Shown in pieces: positions 38,796 to 48,477 of a DNA stretch of 64,000 nt; position 1 is the stretch's first letter, and the number at the start of each line of letters is the position of its first letter. The position numbers and the translations under genes were made by a program. The notes beneath the pieces are model-generated. The model saw nothing but the letters and a program-made list of their open reading frames with translations. It did no database searches and was not told where the DNA came from. This stretch comes from Lewinella sp041392765 (lineage in GTDB: Bacteria > Bacteroidota > Bacteroidia > Chitinophagales > Saprospiraceae), in the NCBI GenBank assembly GCA_041392765.1, contig JAWKLL010000011.1, forward strand, positions 61,420 to 125,419. The letters are read 5' to 3'.

Positions 38796-40354
38796 CTAGA
38801 TTCCATCCTTCTCACCTCTAAGTATTTCAAGGAAAAGCACTTTGAGTGGCTCCATATCTGGTTTAAAATCAGGGAAATCGCGTTCAGTCTGCCAAAAATG
38901 GGCAAGTGCCTCCCCTACTCTTCCTGCTTGCAAGGCTTCCCGGATCGAATCCACTTCGCTTAGAAAAGAAGCACTGTCTAATAAGGCTGCTATTTGTGCA
39001 TCATCGGCAAAGTCGCAGGTAAAATCTTGCACGTCCTTATCAATTTTCACATCAGACGAGCGCAGTGGTGTCGCTAATTTAAGTCCTCCTAGATGCGTAC
39101 ACCTACTGAGTGCAACGTAAGTCTGCCCCGCGGCAAAAGCACCACTGAGGTTGGCATACACCTGCTCGAAAGTAAGTCCCTGGCTTTTGTGAACGGTAAT
39201 GGCCCATGCTAATTTCAGCGGATGCTGCTCAAAACTCCCTGTTTCAATCTCTACAATTCTTTTTTTCGCAGCATCCCATTCGTAGCGTATCTTCCGCCAA
39301 ACCATAGGCTCCACCACTATGATATTTTCCTTTTCATCATGGGGTTTGGTGCAGTCAACTAAGATTTTGTCCGCATAGAGTTCTTTAATTTTGCCAATTT
39401 TTCCATTGAAATATCGCCGGGAATCGCCGATGTCGTTCCTGACAAACATGACTTGAGCACCTTCTTTTAGTTCCAACACCTCCATAGTAGGCATATCTGC
39501 CTTTTTAAAATCTCCGGTAACAGTTGCTTTGTAGATACGGGGTTTTCCCGGAAGCTTTCTAAGTTCTGTATCGTTTTTACGATCTACATCTCTGTTGGTG
39601 CATCCGAGATATACATATCCTTGTGCGGCATAATCAAAAAGTGGATCTACTCTGTCTTCATTTATATGGAATATATCCTCCTTTGAGTGTTCACCTGAGC
39701 GGATTCGGTTCAGAATATTCACAAAATGCTCATCCTGCTGGCGGTACACTTTTTGCAATTCTATCAGCTTGGGGTGCGCTTCCTTTACACCGCTGCACTA
39801 AAAAAATAACTGCTCTCGTAATGATGCCGAAGAATTTCCCACTCTTCATCTGGAGTGACGGGCGGTAATTGAAAAGGGTCGCCGATAAAAAGCACCTGCT
39901 TACCACCAAAAGGAAGATGGCGGCCTCCGAAATGCCGTAGCACCTTATCAATCACGTCCAATAGATCAGCTCGAACCATGCTGATTTCATCAATAACTAA
40001 AAGCTCAATTTCTTCAAAAATCTTCCTTCTTTTCTTACTGATTTTGAAGTGGCTAAAGATATTCACGCCTTCATGCCCTACCCCCGAACGAGGCTGTAAG
40101 CGAGGGTCGTTGGGTGGATAAACGCTAGGAGGTATCTGAAAGAGGGAATGTAGCGTCATACCCCCTGCGTTCACTGCGGCCACACCCGTAGGTGCCGCTA
40201 TGGCCATCTTTTTTTTGACATGATCCCGAATAAATCGGAGAAAGGTAGTCTTGCCAGCACCTGCTTTTCCCGTAAGGAATACATTAAAGTGAGTATGCTC
40301 AATTAAGTGTAGTGCTGCTTGGAACTCGGTGTTATCCGTATCAATTTTTATCAT
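38796..40354 (-). CDS. PIF1-like helicase, one frame break
   Basis: 5'-3' DNA helicase of the PIF1/RecD-like family, about 519 residues. Walker A VFLTGKAGAGKTTFLRFI; IAAPTGVAAVNAGGMTLHSLF; Walker B ELLVIDEISMVRADLLD; LFIGDPFQLPPV; then VMFVRNDIGDSRRYFNGKIG, WAITVHKSQGLTFEQV and YVALSRCTHLGGL of the second RecA-like domain. The ATG at 40354 (MIKIDTDNTEFQ) gives the usual start. The frame changes at about 39786-39793 (YFFSAAV to KEAHPKLIELQKVYRQ), needing one base. It diverges from nothing nearby; a 295-base gap with a terminator separates it from the next gene. Confidence 0.9.
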
Positions 40355-40595
40355 ACTGCTGTGATGGTAGGCGATATATCTTATGCCCAATAGAATGCCC
40401 CCCTTTATGGGGTGTCATTTCGGTGTATAATAATAGTGCGAGTTCCTTCGGGAGAAAATATATACTTACAACGAGGCGGCTGTTGAACCGAAGGCATTGA
40501 TGTGTTTGAAATATATTGAAATGATATAGCCTTTTAACAAAACAAGCAAATATTCTTACATATTTGTTTAACTTTTTTTATAAAACTAAAAAAAA

Positions 40596-40643
40596 TTGGA
40601 CACAACCTCGCCTCTGTCTATCTTTAAACGAGGTTGTGTCCAA
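40596..40643 (-). terminator. Terminator of the outer-membrane receptor gene
   Basis: Perfect 15-base arms (40596-40610 and 40629-40643), loop of 18 bases; on the minus strand the stem is followed by eight or more T. Seven bases after the stop at 40650. The rest of the gap 40355-40595 shows no gene. Confidence 0.85.
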
Positions 40644-40649
40644 GGATCA

Positions 40650-43082
40650 TCAATTACCTAATCGCTTGGCCTCGTCCTCGATGCCCGTATTTCTTCTTCT
40701 TGATTTAACCTGTTGATTACCAAAGTTGTAGCTTAAGCTTAAGCTGATGCGGCGGCTGTCCCAGTTACCTTTTCCGTATGATTCCAATCCATTGAAAACA
40801 GAATCGCCGTCCCAACCAGTTTCATAAAAAAGATCGCTAGCACTCAGGCGCGCATTGAGTTGGTCATTAAGAAATTTCTTCTGCAACCCTAAGTCTAAAC
40901 TCCAGCTACTTTCGTACTTGAATACCCCACCCCAAACACCAGGGCCTGCAAAATAACCAGAGATTTCACCTTTAAACCCACGGGGAAGGTCTATTGTCTG
41001 CTGCTGAAAAAAAGAATAGGTAAATGCCTGCACATCCACCACTGCGCCATTGCCGTAGTCCGCTTGATTATCCAAGTAGGCCGCGCTAATATTCCAATAT
41101 GAACTCCATCCTTTCATCACCTGAAAGGGGGCACTGATATTCAAGCTGGTAATTGTTTGGCTGGCGAGGTTTTCCCATGTGATGAAATTGGCGCGTTCAT
41201 CGTTTTCATCCGGCCCAATGAGACGAGTGATCTGGTCGATTGTCTTGCTATACCCTAACTTGAAGTTGAACCGGTACTTGAGGGTGTAGGACAATTCTAC
41301 ATTGTTCACAATTTCAGGACGTAAGAAAGGGTTTCCTTTTTCATAAGACAATTGGCTCAACCTATTATTAAAGGGGTTCAGCACATTGTAATCTGGGCGG
41401 TTGATGCGGCGGCCATAGTTTAAAGAAAAGGTGTGTTCAGGAGCCATTTGCCAAGTTAAACCTGCATTGGGAAACCAACTCAGGTAGTTGAGGTAAACAG
41501 GAGGTGCCATTAAAGAAGGTAAAAACGCACGCAAATCCCCCTTGGCATCGGTTTGCTCGGCGCGCAATCCTGCTACAAAGCTCCATTTTTCAGTAATAGG
41601 CCGTGAGTAATTTACATAACCCGCGTAAACATTTTCTGTGTAAGCAAAGGTATTGGATAGGGTATCATTTTGCACTTCAATCTGGTTCAGCAAATCAAAG
41701 ACCAAAAATGTATTATCGGACACTACCCTACTCAATTTCGACCCTAAACCGAGTTTCCCTCCTAGGACATTCATTTCATAATCGGCCTTGGCCGTGTAGA
41801 TGTCAATATCCGTAGGCGTATCAAAAGTATTGATAATTTCTGTGAGCAAAGTCCCTCCTTCCGTATCATAATAGCGATTCGGCTGCACGCGATAAATATC
41901 ATTCAAGTAGCGGCCGTAGTCCAAATCAAGATTAAAAGAGGTGCCTTTACCTGCATCAAAACGATAATTCAGATTGGCAGTCAGTTGCTCATTCTCACTC
42001 TCGGCTGTATTGTCCGAGATAAGCACGCTATCAATGATATTGGGGGTTGCTACATCAGCGATGCGAATCCGATTGAAACTGGCGTTATCTCCTTGATTCG
42101 TGTTGGCACTGACTAGGAAGCCGACCGTATGTTGGTTGTTAAGAAAAAAGTCGGTACCTACACGCAAATTCACACCTCTGTTTTGGTTGGTAAAACGGTT
42201 AATTTCGTCCAACTCTAATCCGTTTTGCCTGCTAAAGAAATCCATATTACTGTATCCTTCATTCCCATTGGCGCCTAGCGTACCAAAACCATTCATCCAT
42301 TTATTGCGATAGTTTCCACTAGCACTTCCGTTGATACGTGCATACCTACCTTGCGAAAAAGTGCCGCTCAAGGAACCATTGCCTCCCAAATTTTTGTCCT
42401 TTTTCAAGCGAATATCAATGATGCCCGCATTGCCCTCTGCTTCGTACTTAGCCCCGGGATTTGTTATGATATCAAATCGATCTATCTGGTCGGCAGGTAA
42501 ATTTTGCAAGTAAGCAGTCAATGCCTCGCCTGTGATGGGAAGCCTTTTTCCATCTACATAGAGCAGCACGCCTGCACGCCCCAACACACTGATATTGTTG
42601 TTATTATCAACAGTGACGCCGGGTGCTTTACGCAATAAAGATAAGGCATCAGCCCCCGTACTATTGATGGTACCTTGCACGTTGAAAACAGTACGATCGG
42701 GTTTCACTTCTACCATCGGACGAGCTGCCGTAACGGTGGCTTCCACTAGTTCTACGGCTGTAGATGCAAATCGGAGTACACCTAAATCAAGCTGCTGCCC
42801 ACTTGTTAGTTGCAATCCCTCTTTCCGAAGGTCATCAGCCCCAACATACGAGGCAACCAAAAAATAACCGCCAGGCTGGATACCTACCATACGAAATACA
42901 CCTGATTCATCCGTGGTTTCTACCTTCGCCAAAGTGGAATCCAACGCATGGTACAATGCTACATTTGCATAGGTAATAGCTCCACCTTCGGGATCCTGCA
43001 ATTGTCCTATGATACTGGCTTGTTGGGCATTCAGATGCCAGCCTCCCAGTAAAAGGAGGCAAAACGTGAGTGTGTTTTTCAT
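40650..43082 (-). CDS. TonB-dependent-receptor-like outer-membrane barrel with carboxypeptidase-like domain
   Basis: About 810 residues. ATG 43082 gives a signal peptide (MKNTLTFCLLLLGGWHLNAQ). Carboxypeptidase regulatory domain: GQLQDPEGGAITYANVALYH, GVFRMVGIQPGGYFLVASY. Plug: VEVKPDRTVFNVQGTINSTG, ADALSLLRKAPGVTVD, GVLLYVDGKRLP, RFDIITNPGAKYEAEGNAGI. Barrel: GFLVSANTNQGDNA, YAGYVNYSRPITEKWSFVAG, FSLNYGRRINRPDYNVLNPF. The C-terminus ends with LSLSYNFGNQQVKSRRRN and a polar tail (OMP_b-brl_3 type). Outer membrane; ligand unknown. Confidence 0.93.
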   Translation of the reverse strand: MKNTLTFCLLLLGGWHLNAQQASIIGQLQDPEGGAITYANVALYHALDSTLAKVETTDESGVFRMVGIQPGGYFLVASYVGADDLRKEGLQLTSGQQLDLGVLRFASTAVELVEATVTAARPMVEVKPDRTVFNVQGTINSTGADALSLLRKAPGVTVDNNNNISVLGRAGVLLYVDGKRLPITGEALTAYLQNLPADQIDRFDIITNPGAKYEAEGNAGIIDIRLKKDKNLGGNGSLSGTFSQGRYARINGSASGNYRNKWMNGFGTLGANGNEGYSNMDFFSRQNGLELDEINRFTNQNRGVNLRVGTDFFLNNQHTVGFLVSANTNQGDNASFNRIRIADVATPNIIDSVLISDNTAESENEQLTANLNYRFDAGKGTSFNLDLDYGRYLNDIYRVQPNRYYDTEGGTLLTEIINTFDTPTDIDIYTAKADYEMNVLGGKLGLGSKLSRVVSDNTFLVFDLLNQIEVQNDTLSNTFAYTENVYAGYVNYSRPITEKWSFVAGLRAEQTDAKGDLRAFLPSLMAPPVYLNYLSWFPNAGLTWQMAPEHTFSLNYGRRINRPDYNVLNPFNNRLSQLSYEKGNPFLRPEIVNNVELSYTLKYRFNFKLGYSKTIDQITRLIGPDENDERANFITWENLASQTITSLNISAPFQVMKGWSSYWNISAAYLDNQADYGNGAVVDVQAFTYSFFQQQTIDLPRGFKGEISGYFAGPGVWGGVFKYESSWSLDLGLQKKFLNDQLNARLSASDLFYETGWDGDSVFNGLESYGKGNWDSRRISLSLSYNFGNQQVKSRRRNTGIEDEAKRLGN

Positions 43083-43311
43083 TAAAATGTAATTGTCGGG
43101 TGATAAATTAACAACCAAAAGAAAACAGTTGCTAATTTTTAAAACACAAAGTTTATACAAAGTATTTTAACCTACTAATTTTTTCGACTAAAAAAGCCTA
43201 TATAATTACGAAAACACCTTCGCGTGAAGCGAAATACCTGTTAGAATATGTCAAAAAACTGCCTTCTCTGGAATTTAGCACACATAAATTCTATTTTTAC
43301 AAAAAAAATCC

Positions 43312-43830
43312 ATGCCCCAGATTATTGAAATCAAAGCTGCTAGTAATCGGCACGATGAAATCCGAAATTTCTTGCAACAAGCAGGAGCCGATTTTCGCGG
43401 CACAGACCATCAACGCGACACCTATTTTTTAGTACCCAAAGGAAGGCTAAAGCTCCGGCAGGGCAATATTGAACGCAACCTTATACACTACCACCGCCCC
43501 AATCAAGAAGGCCCTAAACTTTCAGAGGTGTCTCTTTATGCCGCTACAAACGACGATAGCCTACATAGCGTACTCACTGCGGCCTTAGATACATTGGTAG
43601 TAGTGGATAAACAACGCGAAATTTATTTTATCGATAATGTAAAATTCCACCTTGATACGGTAGTAAATTTGGGTACCTTTGTAGAAATTGAAGCCATTGA
43701 TCGGGACGGAAGTATTGGGCATGAGCAGCTTTTAGCGCAATGCGAACACTACATAGCGTGTTTTGGCATCCTAGCATCCGACCTTTTCGCTTGTTCTTAC
43801 AGTGACTTGTTACTCCAGCAGCATGAATGA
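43312..43830 (+). CDS. CYTH-domain protein (class IV adenylate cyclase-like)
   Basis: 172 residues. MPQIIEIKAASNRHDEIRNFL begins with the E-x-E-x-K-like strand of the CYTH fold. Further charged strands: RDTYFLVPKGRLKLRQGNIE, LIHYHRPNQ, VVDKQREIYFIDNVKFHLDTV, GTFVEIEAIDRDG. CYTH proteins bind triphosphates or nucleotides with Mg2+ (thiamine-triphosphatase, inorganic triphosphatase or adenylyl cyclase activity). Start at ATG 43312; the stop overlaps the following mevalonate kinase gene by eight bases, so the two are probably translationally coupled. Confidence 0.88.
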   Translation: MPQIIEIKAASNRHDEIRNFLQQAGADFRGTDHQRDTYFLVPKGRLKLRQGNIERNLIHYHRPNQEGPKLSEVSLYAATNDDSLHSVLTAALDTLVVVDKQREIYFIDNVKFHLDTVVNLGTFVEIEAIDRDGSIGHEQLLAQCEHYIACFGILASDLFACSYSDLLLQQHE

Positions 43831-44716
43831 AACCAAAAGATACCCCGCTAAGGTGCTATTATTCGGTGAGCACACGATTTTACGTGGTTCCCGTGCCTTG
43901 GCCATGCCACTTCATGCAAAATATAGCCATTGGGACGTGCAGCCGAACAGCGTAGAGGCACTATTGGACATAAAAGCGTGGCTGCGGATACAGCTACCTA
44001 CTGCCTTCGATTTTAAACAAATGGAATTGGATTATGAGCGCGGTGTCTGTCTCCAAAGTAATATTCCTGTGGGGTATGGCTTAGGTAGTTCAGGCAGTGT
44101 TTGTGTAGCAATATTTGACCGCTATGCGACCCGCGAAGGGCAAGAACAGATGCAAGAGATGGGAGCCAAAGCGATGTTGGCTCGGATGGAAAGCTTTTTC
44201 CATGGCACGAGTTCCGGCACCGATCCGCTTATCATTTATTTGAATAAAACTGTAGAACTTTTGCCCAATGGTACTTACCAAACCGTTACCCTGCAAGGAT
44301 TGCCCAATGGGTGGTGTTTTTTCTTGTTAGACACCCGTAAAGCCCGTCAAACAGCACCTTTGGTCAACCATTTTTTAAAACAGTTTGACACCGATCTCTC
44401 TTTCCAAGAACAAGTAAAAAAGGAGTGGGCACTTCATACCGATAACGCTATTGATGCCCTGCTTTGCGGCGACAGCAATACCCTCTGGGATTCCTTTACC
44501 CGTATCAGTAGATTCCAGTTAGAACACTTACCGCTGATGGTACCTGATGTTATCCGCAGCGAATGGCGGAGAGGTTTGGAAAGTGATACTTGGCGATTGA
44601 AAATTTGCGGAGCTGGTGGTGGTGGCTATTGCTTAGGCATCACCAAAGACTGGCCAGACACCCAACAACAATTAGAAAAATGGGAGTTGATAAAATTAGA
44701 TAGTGGTAGGGAATAG
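43823..44716 (+). CDS. Mevalonate kinase-like GHMP kinase
   Basis: 297 residues starting MNETKRYPAKVLLFGEHTIL. This N-terminal block and the Gly-rich ATP-binding loop PVGYGLGSSGSVCVAIFDRY are diagnostic of GHMP kinases; HGTSSGTDPLIIYLNKTV and KICGAGGGGYCLGITKDW complete the family signature. The LFGEHTILRGS start is close to mevalonate kinases, which phosphorylate mevalonate for isoprenoid synthesis. It overlaps the upstream CYTH gene and converges on rimM, six bases away. Confidence 0.88.
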   Translation: MNETKRYPAKVLLFGEHTILRGSRALAMPLHAKYSHWDVQPNSVEALLDIKAWLRIQLPTAFDFKQMELDYERGVCLQSNIPVGYGLGSSGSVCVAIFDRYATREGQEQMQEMGAKAMLARMESFFHGTSSGTDPLIIYLNKTVELLPNGTYQTVTLQGLPNGWCFFLLDTRKARQTAPLVNHFLKQFDTDLSFQEQVKKEWALHTDNAIDALLCGDSNTLWDSFTRISRFQLEHLPLMVPDVIRSEWRRGLESDTWRLKICGAGGGGYCLGITKDWPDTQQQLEKWELIKLDSGRE

Positions 44717-44722
44717 ATTGTC

Positions 44723-45226
44723 TTACAAATCCAACAATCCATCTGGCAAATCCATCTCTACTTTGCGGTTATCATCATCCGTAGATATTATCAAGTCTTT
44801 GTGAAGGGGAATGAGCACTGTTTTGCCCGCCAGTGTAACTTCCGCCAAGTAATGCTGAGGCATATCATACACCTCTTCAATTACCCCTATCTCCCCTAAC
44901 TCCTTATCGAAAATCACATAGCCTACCCAATCCAAATAAGGTACTTTTTCCGGCAGCTTGGTTTTGCTTTTTATCGCGGTAGCAGGCAGGTAAACATCTT
45001 TGTGTTGCAGCAGTGTTGCCGATTCCTTATCATCAATCTCTTCGAGTTTTAAAAGCCCATCGCCTCTTATGTATTCAACAAAGTGGGGAATATACTGCCC
45101 ATTGGAATGTACCAGCATACTCTCGCTTTCCAGCAAGTCATCTATGAAGTCATCGGCTATATTGATTTTAAGTTCGCCCAGTAATCCATGGGTTTTGCCA
45201 ATACGGGCTACAAGCACATAATTCAT
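44723..45226 (-). CDS. rimM: Ribosome maturation factor RimM
   Basis: 167 residues from ATG 45226 (MNYVLVARIGKTHGLLGELKI). The N-terminal RimM domain binds S19; VARIGKTHGLLGELKI is the family signature. The C-terminal PRC-barrel is VPYLDWVGYVIFDKELGEIG, VYDMPQHYLAEVTLAGKTVL, IPLHKDLIISTDDDNRKVEM and DLPDGLLDL. It is needed for correct maturation of the 30S head. The upstream lipoprotein's TGA overlaps this ATG (ATGA), indicating coupled translation. Confidence 0.95.
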   Translation of the reverse strand: MNYVLVARIGKTHGLLGELKINIADDFIDDLLESESMLVHSNGQYIPHFVEYIRGDGLLKLEEIDDKESATLLQHKDVYLPATAIKSKTKLPEKVPYLDWVGYVIFDKELGEIGVIEEVYDMPQHYLAEVTLAGKTVLIPLHKDLIISTDDDNRKVEMDLPDGLLDL

Positions 45227-45990
45227 GGTAACAACCATTGTCTGATGATAAATCCTGCCTCTGCTTTTTCTCGCCAGGGCAAGTCGATACACACGCCTGT
45301 TTCTCCATTGCAACACAACTGGCATTGGGTTTCAAAAACCTCCAACTCGCGATAGACGAGGCCGATGCCCGGCGCGTAGGTTTCTAAGGATAGCCGCCTA
45401 TTAAGTAGATTTTCATAATCGGCGCCCTGCACGGTAGTCAGCGAGTCGTAGGATGTTTGCATGATTGTCCCTGCTTGATGCAGGTCGGTATAACGGTAAT
45501 CCCAGTCTGCAAAAATCTGAATGGGTTGACCCGCTACTTCTATTTCTCTAAAAGCATCAAAGGCCACATGGCCGTCCCAGCGCTGCAATCTATCGGGGGG
45601 AAAGACCATTTTCACAAACGTCAGGTTATCTTCCTGCCGATAAGCCCGCCTTACATCGCTGCGCAACAAAAAGGTTTGACTGAATCGCCATTGCGTACTG
45701 TCCACCCGCCGATCGTAGCGTTCTCCCCGATACCAAAGCTGGCCTTCTAAATCGCGGATGGTATCCACTAAAGTTTCACGTGCATACAACCTTACAGAAT
45801 CGTACAACACACCTCCCGGTATGGGGCGTAAAACAATGCTATCTAATGCGTACTGCCATTCCATGCCGATTGCCGTAGGAAAATAGCGGTAGCCCCAGTC
45901 TTCGGTAGGAGCTGCTACTTCTTCCTCGCAACTAGTAAACAACCCTGCGATCATGAATATGCAAATCCCAATCCAGTTCACCTTCGACAT
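45223..45990 (-). CDS. Putative lipoprotein upstream of rimM
   Basis: About 255 residues. Start ATG 45990 gives the lipoprotein signal MSKVNWIGICIFMIAGLFTSC. The mature region begins EEEVAAPTEDWGYRYFPTAIGMEWQYALDSIV, an opening common in Bacteroidota lipoproteins, and contains many aromatic strands; near the C-terminus Cys residues cluster (ETQCQLCCNGETGVCIDLPW). Unknown function. The TGA stop overlaps rimM's ATG by four bases. Confidence 0.75.
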   Translation of the reverse strand: MSKVNWIGICIFMIAGLFTSCEEEVAAPTEDWGYRYFPTAIGMEWQYALDSIVLRPIPGGVLYDSVRLYARETLVDTIRDLEGQLWYRGERYDRRVDSTQWRFSQTFLLRSDVRRAYRQEDNLTFVKMVFPPDRLQRWDGHVAFDAFREIEVAGQPIQIFADWDYRYTDLHQAGTIMQTSYDSLTTVQGADYENLLNRRLSLETYAPGIGLVYRELEVFETQCQLCCNGETGVCIDLPWREKAEAGFIIRQWLLP

Positions 45991-46057
45991 GATGATTACT
46001 TTATTTATCAGATGTAGGGCGATATTAGCCATTACTTTAGTATGGAAAAAAATAGAT

Positions 46058-47167
46058 TCAATTATCCATAACCAACCGGCCGCTATAAATGATACCGCCT
46101 CCCACAACATCGTCGCCTTCATAAAAAACTGCCGATTGTCCTGGTGCCACCCCTTTCACATTGGCCATAAACTGCACTTCAACTTGGTCACCTTGTTGCC
46201 GCAAGGTACTGAAAGCCCCGTTGTCCTTGTAGCGAATCTTAGTGACCGCTTCCAAATCGTTGGGAATGACCGCGTATTTTTGGTTGTTAACTTGACCAAC
46301 CGTGACCTTGTTTTTAATCAACTCATCCAGCGTACCTAATACAACGGTATTGGTTTCAGGGCGTATTTCTGTCACAAACATAGGCTGCCCAAATGCAGTA
46401 CCCAACCCTTTGCGCTGGCCGATGGTATAGAATGGATATCCAGCATGCTGCCCAATCACTTCACCTGAAGTATTGACAAAATGCCCCCCTGCTACTTGCG
46501 CTTCCAAATCAGGAATACGCCTTTTAAGGAATCCGCGATAGTCGTTATCTGGAACAAAGCATATTTCAAAGCTTTCCGCTTTTTTGCTGAGTTCTTCGTA
46601 TCCAAAATCTGCTGCCAACTGACGCACCTCTGGTTTGGTCATCCCGCCCAAAGGAAAGCGGCTTCGCGCCATACAGGCTTGACTAAGCCCCCAAAGAACG
46701 TAGGATTGGTCTTTATTAGCATCGGCGCTTTTACGGATGAAATAACGATCGTTTTCGTGCATGATTTTAGCATAATGCCCTGTTGCAATAAACTCGCACC
46801 CTAAAGCGTCGGCTCGTTTGAGCAGTGCACTCCATTTGATATGGGTATTACACAACACACACGGGTTGGGAGTACGACCCGCCATGTATTCATCCACAAA
46901 ATTATCAATCACATAGTCACCAAATTCCTCCCGAATATCGACAATAAAGTGATGAAACCCCATATTAACAGCCACCTCCCTCGCATCATTGATACTGTCT
47001 AAGCTGCAACAGCCCGTCTCTTTTTGAGAACCTCCACTATTGGCGTAATCCCATGTTTTCATGGTAATACCCACCACTTCATATCCTTCCTCGTGTAGCA
47101 ACATAGCCGTTACAGTGGAGTCGATGCCTCCACTCATGGCTACCAAAACCCTTCCGTGTTTACTCAT
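46058..47167 (-). CDS. mnmA: tRNA-specific 2-thiouridylase
   Basis: Installs 2-thiouridine at tRNA wobble position 34 (Lys, Glu, Gln). 369 residues. PP-loop RVLVAMSGGIDSTVTAMLLH, TGCCSLDSINDAREVA, RTPNPCVLCNTHIKW (first catalytic Cys), FIATGHYAKI, YVLWGLSQ, SFEICFVPDNDYRGFL (second Cys), GQHAGYPFYTIGQRKGLG, and a C-terminal barrel with GQSAVFYEGDDVVGGGIIY. Repeat copy C lies just upstream of its ATG, between it and the divergent rlpA-like gene. Confidence 0.97.
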   Translation of the reverse strand: MSKHGRVLVAMSGGIDSTVTAMLLHEEGYEVVGITMKTWDYANSGGSQKETGCCSLDSINDAREVAVNMGFHHFIVDIREEFGDYVIDNFVDEYMAGRTPNPCVLCNTHIKWSALLKRADALGCEFIATGHYAKIMHENDRYFIRKSADANKDQSYVLWGLSQACMARSRFPLGGMTKPEVRQLAADFGYEELSKKAESFEICFVPDNDYRGFLKRRIPDLEAQVAGGHFVNTSGEVIGQHAGYPFYTIGQRKGLGTAFGQPMFVTEIRPETNTVVLGTLDELIKNKVTVGQVNNQKYAVIPNDLEAVTKIRYKDNGAFSTLRQQGDQVEVQFMANVKGVAPGQSAVFYEGDDVVGGGIIYSGRLVMDN

Positions 47168-47190
47168 GCTTTTATTGAAAAATTACTGCA

Positions 47191-47315
47191 AAGGGACGGG
47201 AAATAAACAGATTCAGCATCGAATAGCTAAAAAGGGTTAAATAAGTGGTTCATTTTAAACATTTTAACCCTTTTTAGCTTCTCCCTAAAATTCCAAATCT
47301 ATTCCCGTCAAATCA
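47191..47315. repeat. Dispersed palindromic repeat, copy C
   Basis: Begins AAGGGACGGGAAATAAACAG and ends ATTCCCGTCAAATCAC. An inner perfect 17-bp stem has arms at 47225-47241 and 47263-47279 with a 21-base loop. The ends match the insert inside copy A in the same orientation and copy B in inverse orientation. It lies in the divergent intergenic region of mnmA and the rlpA-like gene, so it may influence both promoters. Confidence 0.8.
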
Positions 47316-47441
47316 CAAAAGTACAACTTTGGGTAGTAATAAGTTCATAGTCCTGCTGTCAACCTACCAAAAATATGCGTTCGTGCTCCCTTCGTAGGGA
47401 TAAAACATGTAGATTTGGAGTTCAAAACCATCCAAATCATT

Positions 47442-48395
47442 ATGAAATACATACCGTTTCTCATCGCCGCATTTGTTTTCTTTGCCTTTCAACCCGCCTT
47501 CGCACAAGAAGAGGAATATGGCCTAGCTTCCTACTTTTCAGACGACTACAACGGGCGTGGTACCGCTTACGGCATGGTTTACGACAAGGAAGAAATGACT
47601 TGCGCCCACAAGCGACATCCGGCAGGTACTATGTTGAAAGTCACTCGTTTAGATAATAATAAATTTGTGGTTGTAAAGGTGATCGACAAGGGGCCGTTTA
47701 TCAAGGGACGAGTGGTTGACCTGTCGCGCAAAGCAGCGCAAATGCTGGGCATTATTGATATGGGTGATGTGCAAGTAAAAGTAGAGCTAATGAAAAAAAG
47801 CAGTACTACTGAGGAGCCTGCTCCTACCCCACAAGCAGCTCGTGCTGAAGAAGAAGCCTCCTCCCCAGCCGAAAGCAAACCAGCAACGTATAGCGAGACG
47901 GCTCAATTGCCTGCCACGCCTGCGCCCTCCGCACCTGTGGCAGAAAAAGACACTGACACCAAGGAACCACCCGCCAAAGCGGCTTCAACTACAGTGGCAG
48001 AAAAACAGCCTAATAATAGTAGCCAAACCACCACTACCGTATCCACCCAAAGCAAGCCCTCCAATGATCGTGTCCGTATGGTAGGTGACGACTATTCGGT
48101 ATATGGCCTATACAAAATCACCTTGGAAAAACCCCGCCAAACTGGTGGTTTTGGTGTTCAAGTGGCTTCTTTCAGCAATTATGAAAATGTATTACAGAAA
48201 GTAGCAGAACTACAAGCCAAGTGGTTTGAGGATATATTAGTCAGTGTTGAGCCTGCTACTGGAGGAAAAAATAATTACCGCGTTATTTTGGGGCATTTCG
48301 ACGATCAATCTTCTGCCACACGCTATCAGCGCAGTTTATCAAGCCGGTACAAGATTAGTGGGTTTGTCGTTGACTTCAGTTCATTGAAGCACTAA
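47442..48395 (+). CDS. RlpA-like protein with double-psi beta-barrel and SPOR domain
   Basis: 317 residues from ATG 47442. Signal peptide MKYIPFLIAAFVFFAFQPAFA; DPBB domain with YGLASYFSDDYNGRGTAYG, TCAHKRHPAGTMLKVTRLDN, VVVKVIDKGPFIKGRVVDLS and AAQMLGIIDMGDVQVKVE, where the catalytic-type Asp is in VIDKGPF. A long Pro/Thr/Ala linker follows, then SPOR (GGFGVQVASFSNYENVLQKV, YRVILGHFDDQSSATRYQRS). RlpA-like enzymes trim denuded peptidoglycan at septa; the SPOR domain binds it. Confidence 0.92.
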   Translation: MKYIPFLIAAFVFFAFQPAFAQEEEYGLASYFSDDYNGRGTAYGMVYDKEEMTCAHKRHPAGTMLKVTRLDNNKFVVVKVIDKGPFIKGRVVDLSRKAAQMLGIIDMGDVQVKVELMKKSSTTEEPAPTPQAARAEEEASSPAESKPATYSETAQLPATPAPSAPVAEKDTDTKEPPAKAASTTVAEKQPNNSSQTTTTVSTQSKPSNDRVRMVGDDYSVYGLYKITLEKPRQTGGFGVQVASFSNYENVLQKVAELQAKWFEDILVSVEPATGGKNNYRVILGHFDDQSSATRYQRSLSSRYKISGFVVDFSSLKH

Positions 48396-48477
48396 TTGCA
48401 CACCTGCTTGCAGAAAGCGAATATTTATTGGAACTTTTCCACAATAACCTCGGTTTAGAGAAGGAAATTCTGCACCC

